From: Deltaproteobacteria bacterium
GTDB taxonomy: Bacteria > Myxococcota_A > UBA796 > SXON01
DNA length: 32,860 bases
Assembly (NCBI GenBank): GCA_947484175.1
Contig: CANKOI010000047.1
Coordinates: 1 to 32,860, forward strand
Reading direction: 5' to 3'
Shown: positions 1 through 7,507 of the stretch, piece by piece
Position numbering within the stretch: the stretch's first letter is position 1
Layout of the letters: every line of letters begins with the position of its first letter
The notes under the pieces: generated by a model
What the model saw: only the letters and a program-made list of their open reading frames with translations
Database searches by the model: none
What the model was told of the DNA's origin: nothing
Program-made: the position numbers and the translations under genes

Positions 1-617
1 ACGTCCTCGGTGCCCACCCGCTTCTCGAGACCCAGAAGGGCGTCTTCGAGCGGCATTCCGAGGCGCTGGTGGTTCAGCGTGAGCGCGAATTCCTGACTGA
101 TCGGGTTGGGCAGCTCCTCCCGCACCATGTCCATGCTCTGCAGCAGCGAGAGGCCCGACTTCAGGCCGTTTGACATGAACGCCAGGGCGTCGAGGAGCTG
201 ATCTTCGAACTGATCGATGCGGCGCTGCCACATCCACTGCACCACCGCGCGGGGCAGGTTGTAGCCGGTCGGCATCCCGAAGGGGCCGACCACGAGAATG
301 CCGACGACGAGGGCCCGGATCAGGTTGTAGCCGAACGCCCACGGCAGTTGGCTGGTCACGAAGAAGCCGAGGGCGGCAAAAACCACGACGCTCGCCACGA
401 TGGAGAGCACACAGCTGGTTGCCGATACTTCGAGGAACATCCGGTCGAACTCCGACCGCATCCAGCGCACGTAGCCGCGGCTGATGTCGTCGAGGAGAAT
501 CCAGAGGCGCGGGGCAGCGAACCAACCGACGGCCGCCCAAGCGAGGAGCGCCACGCCGAGCGCGAACAGGCGCCCGAGCGTGAGCGTGTCCCACCATAGG
601 GGCAGCCACTCGATCAC
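1..617 (-). CDS. tadB: Tad pilus inner-membrane platform protein TadB (T2SSF domain), partial
   Basis: The minus-strand frame opens with GTG at 617, directly after the TAG stop of the upstream ATPase gene (618-620), and stays open to the left edge, so about 205 codons are present and the C-terminus is missing. The N-terminal part reads as membrane segments (around residues 13-33 and 65-115). It is followed by a cytoplasmic stretch containing FEDQLLDALAFMSNGLKSG and SLLQSMDMVREE, the typical start of a type II secretion F / GspF domain as found in TadB. Family role (known): inner-membrane platform that couples the CpaF ATPase to pilin polymerisation. Position after the CpaE-CpaF gene is the canonical tadA-tadB order. 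TadC would be expected further left, outside the window. Confidence 0.88.
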   Translation of the reverse strand, partial: MIEWLPLWWDTLTLGRLFALGVALLAWAAVGWFAAPRLWILLDDISRGYVRWMRSEFDRMFLEVSATSCVLSIVASVVVFAALGFFVTSQLPWAFGYNLIRALVVGILVVGPFGMPTGYNLPRAVVQWMWQRRIDQFEDQLLDALAFMSNGLKSGLSLLQSMDMVREELPNPISQEFALTLNHQRLGMPLEDALLGLEKRVGTED

Positions 618-2813
618 CTAGGCCCGCCCGCGAGGAACGGCCACCCGATCGGGTGCCGCGAAGATGTTGCGAGGCAAGTCGATGCCCAGCTCGCCGAGCT
701 TCGACACGAACTTGGGGATGAAACCGGTCGGGCCGAACGTGCCCAGCACCTTGCGGTTGGCGTCGACACCGGTCTGCTTGAACGCAAACACCTCCTGAAG
801 CGTGATCGTCTGGGCCTCCATGCCCGACACCTCGCACACCGAGAGGATGCGCCGGCTGCCGTCGCTGAGGCGCGACACCTGCACGATGATGTTGATGGCG
901 CTCATGATCTGCTCGCGGATGGCGCGCGAGGGCAGGTCGAGGCCCGCGAACATGACCAAGGTTTCGAGGCGCGCCAGCGCGTCGCGCGGGGAGTTGGCGT
1001 GCACGGTGGTCAGCGAGCCGTCGTGGCCCGTGTTCATGGCCTGGAGCATGTCGACGGCTTCGGCGCCGCGGCACTCTCCCACGACGATGCGATCGGGCCG
1101 CATTCGCAGCGAGTTTTTCACCAGGTCGCGGATCTTCACCTCGCCCGCGCCTTCGATGTTGGCGGGGCGCGACTCCAGCCGCACGATGTGGGGCTGGCGC
1201 AGTTGAAGCTCCGCGGCGTCCTCGATGGTGACGATCCGGTCGTCTTCCGGGATGAAACTCGAGAGCACGTTGAGCAGGGTGGTCTTGCCGCTGCCGGTGC
1301 CCCCCGAGATCACGATGTTCAACCGCGCTTGGACACAGGCGCGCAGGAGGTCGGCGAGGTCAGGCGTGAGGCTCCCGAAGCGGATGAGGTCGGGCACGCC
1401 GAGCGGCTCCCGCGCGAACTTCCGAATGGTGATGCTGGGCCCGTCGATCGCGAGCGGCGGGATGATGGCGTTCACACGGCTTCCGTCGGCGAGGCGCGCA
1501 TCGACCATCGGCGATTTCTCGTCGATGCGGCGTCCCAGCGGGGTGACGATGCGTTCGATCACCGCCATGAGTTGGGCGTCGTCGGTAAAGGTGTACTCGG
1601 TGCGGCTCAGTTTGCCGTCGATCTCGGCGAAGACGTTGTCGCGGCCGTTCACCATGATCTCGGTCACTCGGTCGTCGGCAAGGAGGTCTTCGAGGGGGCC
1701 GAGGCCAAGGGCTTCGTCGCAGACCTCCTTCACGATGCGGCGCCGCTCGTTGCGGTCCGTGATGCTGGCGCCCTCCTCGTCGAGAATCTTGGCGATGGCG
1801 GCCTCGGCGCGCTCTCGCAGCAGCTTCTCCTTGTCCGGGCGCGTGCCGATTTCCTTGTCGAGGCGCTTCAGGTCGAGCACTTCGGGCATGCGCTTGTGGA
1901 TGAGCATCTTGAGCCGGGTGCGGCCGTCGAGGTCGGCGCGCGACTTTCCGCGGTTGCCGCCTCTGGCTTTCAAGAAGCTGTCGATGGCCTTGTCCTGCTC
2001 CTGCGTGACCTCCACGGCGCGGTGCCCCTCCACGGCCTGACCGCGCCCTCGCTCCACGGCTGCGAGCTGATCGAGGATGCCCTTCTCCACAAGCTGCCGG
2101 GCCAGCGCGTCGTAGGTGCGGGAGAGCAGGGCCCGTGGCGCGTCGCTCACGAAGGGGGCGCCGCTCAGCGCGGCATTGAGGGTGGTGGCCTGATCGCGGG
2201 GGAGCACCACGAGGGCGGCGCGGCCGAGGCGAGAGGCGATGGCCTCCTTGCTCAGCGCTCCCGCGGCGTCGTGGTCGTTCACCACGAACTTCACGAGGGC
2301 CTGGGGGAAGTGCAGCGACTGCAGGTGGTCGGCAAAGCGGCGGGTGGCGGCCAGCGAGGTGGGCGTGGCCGACGCCACGAGGAAGATGCCCGCGGCGCGC
2401 TCCATCGCCACGATGTTCACCGGGTCGACGCCCGCGCCGGCATCGACCACGATGTAGTCGCAGAGGGGGCCGGCGAGGTCGAGAACCTTCCGCACGCCCT
2501 CCGCGCCAAGCTTCATCGCGACCTGAGGCGTGCTCGCCAAGGGGAGTAGGCCCACGCCGCTCGGGTGGGCCTGAATGTAGGGGCCGAACGACTGCGGAGT
2601 GAGTTGGTCGGCGTAGGGGATGAAGTCCGCGATGGTGCGAGCCTCGGTCACTCCCATGAGAGCGGCGGCGTCACCCACGCCCGCAGCATCGAGTTCGATG
2701 ATCAACACTCGCTGACGAGTCTCCTTCACGAGGCTCAGCGCGATGTTCACTGCGAAGGTGGACTTGCCCACGCCGTCGCGCGCGGCGCCGACCACGACAA
2801 ACCTGCAGGCCAT
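618..2813 (-). CDS. cpaF: Fused CpaE/TadZ-like MinD-family ATPase and CpaF/TadA secretion ATPase
   Basis: 731 aa in two parts. Residues 1-245 are a MinD/ParA-like P-loop domain: P-loop [11 protein letters not shown] at 9-19, a LIIELDA strand at 37-43 and [10 protein letters not shown] at 119-128, as in CpaE/TadZ, which position Tad pilus assembly. Residues 295-700 are a complete type II/IV secretion ATPase of the CpaF/TadA type: Walker [10 protein letters not shown] at 504-512, the acidic strand [10 protein letters not shown] at 527-536, Walker B RIVVGE at 575-580 and the His-box region [10 protein letters not shown] at 599-608. A basic, Gln/Glu-rich linker (about 250-295) joins them. CpaE and CpaF are usually separate neighbouring genes. 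The CpaE part lacks the N-terminal receiver-like domain of many TadZ proteins, and Arg12 stands where the signature Lys of the deviant Walker A is expected. The ATG abuts the cpaC stop (TAGATG in transcript order is stop then start), which supports tight coupling. Confidence 0.93.
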   Translation of the reverse strand: MACRFVVVGAARDGVGKSTFAVNIALSLVKETRQRVLIIELDAAGVGDAAALMGVTEARTIADFIPYADQLTPQSFGPYIQAHPSGVGLLPLASTPQVAMKLGAEGVRKVLDLAGPLCDYIVVDAGAGVDPVNIVAMERAAGIFLVASATPTSLAATRRFADHLQSLHFPQALVKFVVNDHDAAGALSKEAIASRLGRAALVVLPRDQATTLNAALSGAPFVSDAPRALLSRTYDALARQLVEKGILDQLAAVERGRGQAVEGHRAVEVTQEQDKAIDSFLKARGGNRGKSRADLDGRTRLKMLIHKRMPEVLDLKRLDKEIGTRPDKEKLLRERAEAAIAKILDEEGASITDRNERRRIVKEVCDEALGLGPLEDLLADDRVTEIMVNGRDNVFAEIDGKLSRTEYTFTDDAQLMAVIERIVTPLGRRIDEKSPMVDARLADGSRVNAIIPPLAIDGPSITIRKFAREPLGVPDLIRFGSLTPDLADLLRACVQARLNIVISGGTGSGKTTLLNVLSSFIPEDDRIVTIEDAAELQLRQPHIVRLESRPANIEGAGEVKIRDLVKNSLRMRPDRIVVGECRGAEAVDMLQAMNTGHDGSLTTVHANSPRDALARLETLVMFAGLDLPSRAIREQIMSAINIIVQVSRLSDGSRRILSVCEVSGMEAQTITLQEVFAFKQTGVDANRKVLGTFGPTGFIPKFVSKLGELGIDLPRNIFAAPDRVAVPRGRA

Positions 2814-4226
2814 CTAGTCCCGCACGTCGGTGAGGTTGAAGGTGTCCTGAATCTCCTTGTTCGCCGTCGTGGTGGACTCGTGGATCTGCGGAGTCACGAA
2901 AACGAGGAACTGCGACTTGGACTTCTTGTAGTCCTTCGAGCGGTAGAGCGTGAACACCGAGTCGGGGATGCTCGCACCGTCGGGAACCTTGTTGTAGTTC
3001 ACGCGGTCGCTCACGCGCTGGAGCCCCCCGATCACGATGCTCTCGCCGGCGCGGCAGTATTGCGAGGTGGTGATCTCCGACTGGTCTACCGCCTGGTAGC
3101 CGGTGGAGGTGAGCTCACCCAACGAGCTGACCTCCATCTTGATCTGCATGTCCACGTCGCTGCCCGAGGCATAGGCGGTCACATCCATCTTGATGCCGAC
3201 GTCGATAAACTCGATCACGGTGCTGCCGTTGTCGCTGTAAACGAACGGAATCTTGCTGCCCGAGAAGATGTGGGCGGTCTCCCCGCTCTTCACCGACACC
3301 GTCGGGTTCTCCAATACGCGCACAAAACCGGTGGAGCGCGCCTCCTTGAGCCTCGGCAGGAGCCCCGTGATCTCGGCCGTCGCTGCGCCCGAAACCTCGC
3401 TCCAGTCCCCGCCGCTCAGCGTGGAGCCGAGCTCAAAGGTGACACCGGGAGAGGACAGCGGCGTCCACTCGATGCCCCAGTTGTCTTCGAGGCTCTTGGT
3501 GAGCTCCACGAAGTGCACCACCAGCACGATCGTCTTGGCCTCGCCAGGCACCCGCTCCACCTCCCGAATCTCCAGGACGTTGATGACGTCGGGGAAGTAG
3601 GCCTTGGCGATGGCTTCGGCGCGTTGGCCGGCGCTTTCGGAGTGCACCACCCCTTCGAGCAGCAGCTTGCGGCTCACCAGCCGTACATTCACTCCGGGCG
3701 TAGCGATCTCCTTCTGGATCATCGCAGCGAGCAGGCGCTGGCTCACCGGGGAGAGGGTGACCATCGACTCAAGGAGGGGCTCCTTCGCATCCAGCTCCTG
3801 CACCCGGCGAATCTCTTCGTCGAGGCTCACTTCGCCTTGGATGTACACGCGGTCGTTGACCACCGTGAAGCTGAGGCCCTCGATGTCGTCGAGCAACACC
3901 TTTACGTTCTTCATCACCTTGGCGAGGTTGCCGGGGATGACGGTGACCTCGAACTGGTCGCGGCGAACCCCCTTGGTGTCGTAGAGGATCACGTTCGTGG
4001 TGCCCACGGCGCGGCCAGCGAGGAGGAGCTGCTTCTCCTCCCGAAGCGGCACCACCTTCACGATCTCACTGCTCCCCACGCTCACGTCGCCAAACGCGAA
4101 GGGTACGTCGATCGCTTCCTGATTGTTGAGCACCACGACCTGGTCGGGGATGGTGTCCTGAGCTTGTGCGGGCGCAGACGCGAGCGCGACCACGGCGAAA
4201 GGGGTGGCCAAGAGCCAGGAGCGCAT
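2814..4226 (-). CDS. cpaC: Tad pilus outer-membrane secretin CpaC/RcpA
   Basis: 470 aa with a Sec signal peptide (about 1-22, ending AQAQ). It has the pilus-assembly N-terminal domain (about 27-105, with VSVGSSEIVKVVPL and LLLAGRAVGTTNVILYD), a BON-like segment (about 110-190) and a secretin core (about 230-455). In the core, VRVLENPTVSVKSGETAHI and the C-terminal FLVFVTPQI are typical secretin strands. The family forms the outer-membrane channel of the Flp/Tad pilus. A strong Shine-Dalgarno (AAGGAGG) lies just upstream of ATG 4226 and overlaps the end of cpaB. The gene sits between cpaB and the CpaE-CpaF gene, the usual Tad order. The GaLFrs motif near the end of the family is degenerate here (SIPDSVFTLYRS). 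Confidence 0.92.
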   Translation of the reverse strand: MRSWLLATPFAVVALASAPAQAQDTIPDQVVVLNNQEAIDVPFAFGDVSVGSSEIVKVVPLREEKQLLLAGRAVGTTNVILYDTKGVRRDQFEVTVIPGNLAKVMKNVKVLLDDIEGLSFTVVNDRVYIQGEVSLDEEIRRVQELDAKEPLLESMVTLSPVSQRLLAAMIQKEIATPGVNVRLVSRKLLLEGVVHSESAGQRAEAIAKAYFPDVINVLEIREVERVPGEAKTIVLVVHFVELTKSLEDNWGIEWTPLSSPGVTFELGSTLSGGDWSEVSGAATAEITGLLPRLKEARSTGFVRVLENPTVSVKSGETAHIFSGSKIPFVYSDNGSTVIEFIDVGIKMDVTAYASGSDVDMQIKMEVSSLGELTSTGYQAVDQSEITTSQYCRAGESIVIGGLQRVSDRVNYNKVPDGASIPDSVFTLYRSKDYKKSKSQFLVFVTPQIHESTTTANKEIQDTFNLTDVRD

Positions 4227-4229
4227 GCC

Positions 4230-5060
4230 TCAGCCTCCTTCGATCAGGCGGTAGCTGGGGCGGCTGCGGTAGCGCACCTGCTCGGGCATGCCGAGGGTGC
4301 TCTGCACCGTGGCGGGAGCGAGCTCCAACTTGCCCTCCGACTCCCACAAGGAGCGAAGCACGAGGGTGAGCCGACCCAACTCCTGCGCCATCGCGAGGCG
4401 CTGGGCGGCGTCGGGCGTCACGGCCACGGTGATGGTGGCGGTGGTCATCAGCGTTTCGGAGGGGCCGGGAGGGGCCTCTTCGGGCCGAACGTCCTCCCCC
4501 TCGGGCGGCAACGGCCGCACCTGACGCGCCGTGATGGTCCCGATGTCGTCCACCACCGAAAGGACCTGCACGTCTTGCATGATGGTGACCGTGCGGAGGT
4601 CACTCTTCTCGCCGGAGCCGAAGTCGAAGTTGCCGAGGATGTCCACGTGGTTGCCGGCTTTGATGTGCCCGCCCACGGCGTTGAACACATCGACCCCCAG
4701 GGCGATCGCCCGGGTACCGGTCGGCACGTAGTAGGCGAGGCCGGCGTCGTCGGCGGTGACGAGTTTCGTGGCCACGACTTGCTCCCCGGCGAAGATCGGG
4801 ACCGAAGTGATCTGGCCGATCACGTCGTCCACCTTCGTGAGGGCCTTCGGCTGCTGCCAGGTGCGCGGCACCGACTTGGACGCCACCATGGTTTCGTCGA
4901 GTCGCACGTGGGGCGGGATGTCGCGGGTGGCCACCAAGGTGGGGAGCGGCTCGGCGTCGTAGAGCAGCGACTGCTCCCGCGACGACACGTAGCGACACTG
5001 GGCGAAGGTTGCGACCAGCGCCACGAGGAGGGAGAGGACGAATCCGCGAACGTTTTGCAT
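4230..5060 (-). CDS. cpaB: Tad pilus assembly protein CpaB/RcpC (SAF domain)
   Basis: 276 aa with an N-terminal membrane anchor or signal (about 5-22). A SAF domain follows (about 40-105: TLVATRDIPPHVRLDETMV, then DDVIGQITSVPIFAGEQVVA), and then the RcpC/CpaB C-terminal domain (about 108-230: GTRAIALGVDVFNAVGGHIK, GNHVDILGNFDF). An acidic, Pro-rich insertion (PPEGEDVRPEEAPPGPSET) occurs around 180-200. Known role: periplasmic protein that works with the CpaC secretin, probably through peptidoglycan or channel stabilisation. The start at ATG 5060 has no clear Shine-Dalgarno. The stop is 3 nt before the cpaC start and lies within the cpaC ribosome-binding region, suggesting translational coupling. 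Confidence 0.92.
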   Translation of the reverse strand: MQNVRGFVLSLLVALVATFAQCRYVSSREQSLLYDAEPLPTLVATRDIPPHVRLDETMVASKSVPRTWQQPKALTKVDDVIGQITSVPIFAGEQVVATKLVTADDAGLAYYVPTGTRAIALGVDVFNAVGGHIKAGNHVDILGNFDFGSGEKSDLRTVTIMQDVQVLSVVDDIGTITARQVRPLPPEGEDVRPEEAPPGPSETLMTTATITVAVTPDAAQRLAMAQELGRLTLVLRSLWESEGKLELAPATVQSTLGMPEQVRYRSRPSYRLIEGG

Positions 5061-5072
5061 GCGGTCGGGAGT

Positions 5073-5252
5073 CTACCTCATGTCGCCGCTGCCGTCGGAC
5101 TCCGCTTGGGCGAAGAGCCGCGACATATCCGTTCCCAGCTCTCCTACCCCGCGTTGGAAGCCGGGGACAAAGGTGTAGGCGGCCACCACCAGACCGACCA
5201 CCAGCACGGCCACGAGGAGCATCCATTCGACTGTGGATTGTGCGCGCCGCAT
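5073..5252 (-). CDS. Small Flp-like prepilin (class III signal)
   Basis: A 59-aa ORF with a good Shine-Dalgarno (AGAAGGAAG, about 3 nt from ATG 5252). It begins MRRAQSTVEWMLLVAV and continues with a hydrophobic helix to about residue 26. The basic leader followed by A|QSTVEW fits the Flp/class III prepilin rule of a small residue, cleavage, then Glu at +5 and an aromatic at +6 (here Trp rather than Tyr, with Ala rather than Gly before the cut). The mature C-terminus is short and polar (ends GSGDMR). It lies 9 nt downstream of the cpaA stop and 12 nt upstream of cpaB, so it is embedded in the operon. It could be the major pilin or a minor pseudopilin. The assignment rests on the signal motif and location. 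Confidence 0.8.
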   Translation of the reverse strand: MRRAQSTVEWMLLVAVLVVGLVVAAYTFVPGFQRGVGELGTDMSRLFAQAESDGSGDMR

Positions 5253-5261
5253 CGCTTCCTT

Positions 5262-5792
5262 CTACCAGATATCCGGCCAAGGTTGTAGGCGCGCGGCCAC
5301 AATCCCGGCGGCGATCACGGGGCCGAAGGCAATCACGGTGGTCTTCGACTCCCACTCCTCCATGAAGCTGCGCAGCGGCCGCCGGTAGAGCACAGCCTTG
5401 CCGAGCGCCCCGACAAAGCGGGCGAAGTGCAGGAGGCGGCCACGCCGAGCCAGCACCATCAGGGCAAACGGAAAATTCAGCAGGAAGCCGATCAGCATGC
5501 CCCGCAGGACCCACTCGGGGCCACCGATGGCGCCCGCAGCCATCACCAGCTTCACGTCGCCCGCGCGGTAGGCGCCGCCGAATTTCCACAACGCCGCACC
5601 CACCGCGAAGGCCACTAGCAGGCCGGCGGCGCCCTCCCACACGAGCGGCGCGAGCGCCGCAGAAGCCACCACGCCCACGGCCATCGACGGGAACGTGAGC
5701 CAGTTGCGAATCTTTCCCGTGGTGAGGTCGGTGAAGCAGGCCACGCCGAGAAGAACGGCCATCAGGGCATCGCGCAGCAGGTCCCAGCTCAT
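5262..5792 (-). CDS. cpaA: Prepilin peptidase CpaA/TadV (A24 family)
   Basis: 176 aa from ATG 5792 (MSWDLLRDAL). An in-frame upstream extension exists, but it would run through the coding region of the preceding pilin gene, so the later ATG is chosen. It is a polytopic membrane protein with the two aspartate motifs of A24 aspartyl peptidases: FTDLTTGKIRNWLTFPS (Asp about 22) and YRAGDVKLVMAAG (Asp about 79). The short form lacking the N-methylation domain is characteristic of TadV/CpaA. Predicted role: cleaves the leader peptides of the Flp-like prepilins encoded on either side (5073-5252 and 5800-5949). The C-terminal tail after the GDVK region is somewhat longer than the core and carries an extra membrane segment. 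Confidence 0.9.
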   Translation of the reverse strand: MSWDLLRDALMAVLLGVACFTDLTTGKIRNWLTFPSMAVGVVASAALAPLVWEGAAGLLVAFAVGAALWKFGGAYRAGDVKLVMAAGAIGGPEWVLRGMLIGFLLNFPFALMVLARRGRLLHFARFVGALGKAVLYRRPLRSFMEEWESKTTVIAFGPVIAAGIVAARLQPWPDIW

Positions 5793-5799
5793 CGCGCGC

Positions 5800-5949
5800 T
5801 CAGGGGTAGGGCATCTGAACGGTGCGGCGCACGGTGTCGAAGCCTTCCCGCACGCCCTCCGCGAAAACCACCCAACAGGCGGTGAGCCCGACGACCAGAA
5901 CACTCACGGTGAGCATGTACTCCACCACGGACTGGCCGCGCCGCCTCAC
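5800..5949 (-). CDS. Small Flp-like prepilin (G|QSVVEY processing motif)
   Basis: A 49-aa ORF starting at GTG 5949. The product begins MRRRGQSVVEYMLTVSVL and continues as one hydrophobic helix to about residue 30, then a short polar tail ending MPYP. The RRRG|QSVVEY sequence matches the Flp prepilin rule exactly: Gly before the cut, Glu at +5, Tyr at +6. The GTG overlaps the stop of the upstream 60-aa gene by 4 nt (GTGA), and its stop lies 7 nt ahead of cpaA, so it is translationally coupled within the Tad operon. It and the 5073-5252 product bracket the peptidase gene. Which of the two is the major pilin cannot be told from sequence. Confidence 0.82.
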   Translation of the reverse strand: MRRRGQSVVEYMLTVSVLVVGLTACWVVFAEGVREGFDTVRRTVQMPYP

Positions 5950-6128
5950 GCGCCCGCCACGAGATCGGCGATGCGATCGAAGAACGTGGTGGTCTGCAGC
6001 GAGACGGACGCGTCGTGGACGATCGGCATGATGCGCTCCATGTTGAAGGAGGCGGCGGCGAGCAAAACCAGCACGCCGGCCGTCAGCTTCAGCATCGTAT
6101 TCAGGGTGGAGTGCGCGGGCTCGGGCAT
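5946..6128 (-). CDS. Small single-pass membrane protein of the Tad operon, function unknown
   Basis: A 60-aa ORF with an N-terminal hydrophobic helix (about 13-28, LKLTAGVLVLLAAASF) and a short polar C-terminus. It has no prepilin Glu+5 motif, so it is not an obvious pilin. Evidence that it is real is positional: its stop overlaps the GTG of the next prepilin gene by 4 nt, it starts 9 nt after the thiS-like gene, and a GGAGG lies about 13 nt upstream of ATG 6128. A second in-frame ATG (residue 12) is possible. I do not recognise a family. It could be a small accessory membrane protein of pilus assembly. Confidence 0.55.
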   Translation of the reverse strand: MPEPAHSTLNTMLKLTAGVLVLLAAASFNMERIMPIVHDASVSLQTTTFFDRIADLVAGA

Positions 6129-6137
6129 GGGACTTCG

Positions 6138-6338
6138 TTAACCTCCACCTACCGCACGAATCACCTCTACGCGGTCGTTGGTGCGCACGACGGTTTCTGC
6201 GTGTCGGCCACGAGGCACGACCTCCCCGTTCAGCGCCACCGCCACCGCGCCGGGGTGCGCCCCCGTGCTGATCACGACGTCCCGCACCGTGGCGCCGTCC
6301 TGCACGTCGAACACCTCCCCGTTGACCGTCACCCGCAC
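6138..6338 (-). CDS. ThiS/MoaD-like ubiquitin-fold sulfur-carrier protein
   Basis: 66 aa from GTG 6338, which lies 1 nt after the pilT stop. An upstream ATG at 6392 would overlap pilT by about 50 nt and add a basic, non-homologous leader. The sequence VRVTVNGEVFDV, then ATVRDVVISTG and VAVALNGEVVPR, follows the beta-grasp pattern of ThiS. It ends in RAVGGG, with the C-terminal Gly-Gly that is adenylated and thiocarboxylated in ThiS/MoaD. No thiazole, molybdopterin or E1-like gene is in the window; instead the gene is locked between pilT and Tad pilus genes. It may be a normal thiamine sulfur carrier that happens to sit here, or a carrier with another role. The fold assignment is firm, the role is not. 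Confidence 0.8.
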   Translation of the reverse strand: MRVTVNGEVFDVQDGATVRDVVISTGAHPGAVAVALNGEVVPRGRHAETVVRTNDRVEVIRAVGGG

Positions 6339-6339
6339 C

Positions 6340-7431
6340 TCAACGTCGCGGCGCCGGAGGCCGCGCCGCCCCCGCGGGCTGCACGTCGTCAAAGAGCTTG
6401 GGGTCGTTCGAGATCTGCACGGCCGCCTCGCGGGTGATCTTTCGGTTCAGCGCCAGCTCTTTGACGGCCATCGCCATGGTCTGCTGGCCGTCGCCGCGAC
6501 CCGCCTGAAGCATCGACGGAATCTGGAACAGCTTGTTCTCACGAATCAGGTTTCGGATCGCGGGGGTGACCATCATGATCTCTTGGGCGGCCACCCGTCC
6601 ATATTCCGTCGCCTTCCGGATGAGCGCCTGTGAAACCACTGCCATCAGAGAGGAGGCGAGCATGGTTCTCACCTGCTGCTGAGCTTCGTGCGGGAAGGCG
6701 TCGATGAGCCGGTCCACGGTTTCGGGGGCCGAGTTCGTGTGGAGCGTTGCGAAAACGAGGTGGCCAGTCTCTGCCGCGCTGATGGCGAGCTGGATGGTCT
6801 CGAGGTCGCGCATCTCGCCCACGAGGATCACGTCGGGGTCCTCCCGGAGGGCACTCCGAAGGGCGGCGGAAAATGATTTGGTATCGGTGCCCACCTCGCG
6901 TTGGTTCACGAGGCAGCGCTGGGGGGCGTGAACGAACTCCACGGGGTCTTCGATCGTGAGGATGTGTTCGGCGCGGTTCCGATTGATCCAGTCGATCATG
7001 GCCGCGAGGGTGGTACTCTTGCCGGAGCCGGTCGGACCGGTCACCAACACCAGCCCCCTCTTGAAGTTGACGATTCGCTGAAACACCGGTGGGAGCCCGA
7101 GATCATCCATCGAGAGGATCTTGCTGGGAATCTGGCGCATCGCGCAGCCAAACCCGCGGGTCTGGGTGTACACGTTCACCCGGAAACGAGCGAGCCCCTT
7201 GAACGCCACCGCAAAGTCGGTTTCGAGGTTGTTCTCGAACAAGATGCGCTGCTTCTCCGGCATCATGGAGTAGGCGAGGCGCTTGGCGTCGTCGTTGGAG
7301 AGCGCCGGAACGTCGAGACGTTGGATTTCGCCGTCTCTCCGAATGGCTGGGCGCTCCCCGGCCGCGAAGTGCAGGTCGCTCGCGCGGTTGTCGATGGTAA
7401 ACTTCAGCAGCTCGTGGATGCGCAGCGCCAT
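6340..7431 (-). CDS. pilT: PilT-family pilus retraction ATPase
   Basis: 363 aa from ATG 7431 (MALRIHELLKFTIDNRASDL). The frame is open further upstream, but that part lacks homology and overlaps the divergent gene. PAS-like N-terminal domain (1-100), then a RecA-like ATPase domain with Walker A GPTGSGKST, Asp box ILTIEDPVEF, Walker B DVILVGEMRD and His box HLVFATLHT. The PilT signature AIRNLIRE is present in the C-terminal part, which separates PilT from PilB-type extension ATPases. Known role: hexameric motor that drives type IV pilus depolymerisation and twitching. Here it heads a Tad pilus operon, with the next gene only 1 nt downstream. Tad systems normally rely on CpaF for both extension and retraction. 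It shares a 76-bp divergent intergenic region with the asparagine-synthetase-like gene. Confidence 0.93.
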   Translation of the reverse strand: MALRIHELLKFTIDNRASDLHFAAGERPAIRRDGEIQRLDVPALSNDDAKRLAYSMMPEKQRILFENNLETDFAVAFKGLARFRVNVYTQTRGFGCAMRQIPSKILSMDDLGLPPVFQRIVNFKRGLVLVTGPTGSGKSTTLAAMIDWINRNRAEHILTIEDPVEFVHAPQRCLVNQREVGTDTKSFSAALRSALREDPDVILVGEMRDLETIQLAISAAETGHLVFATLHTNSAPETVDRLIDAFPHEAQQQVRTMLASSLMAVVSQALIRKATEYGRVAAQEIMMVTPAIRNLIRENKLFQIPSMLQAGRGDGQQTMAMAVKELALNRKITREAAVQISNDPKLFDDVQPAGAARPPAPRR

Positions 7432-7507
7432 GGGGCCCCAGGAGGCGAGAGTATCGCACACGTGGGGGTGATCGCGGTCCCCCGATTCCGGATACGCACG
7501 CGGCCAC

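Noticed and set aside
2565..5288. Plus-strand open frame of about 907 codons opposite cpaC and cpaB
   Set aside because: Rich in His/Gly/Asp/Val with no domain. It is the antisense shadow of well-identified Tad genes, a common artefact in GC-rich DNA.
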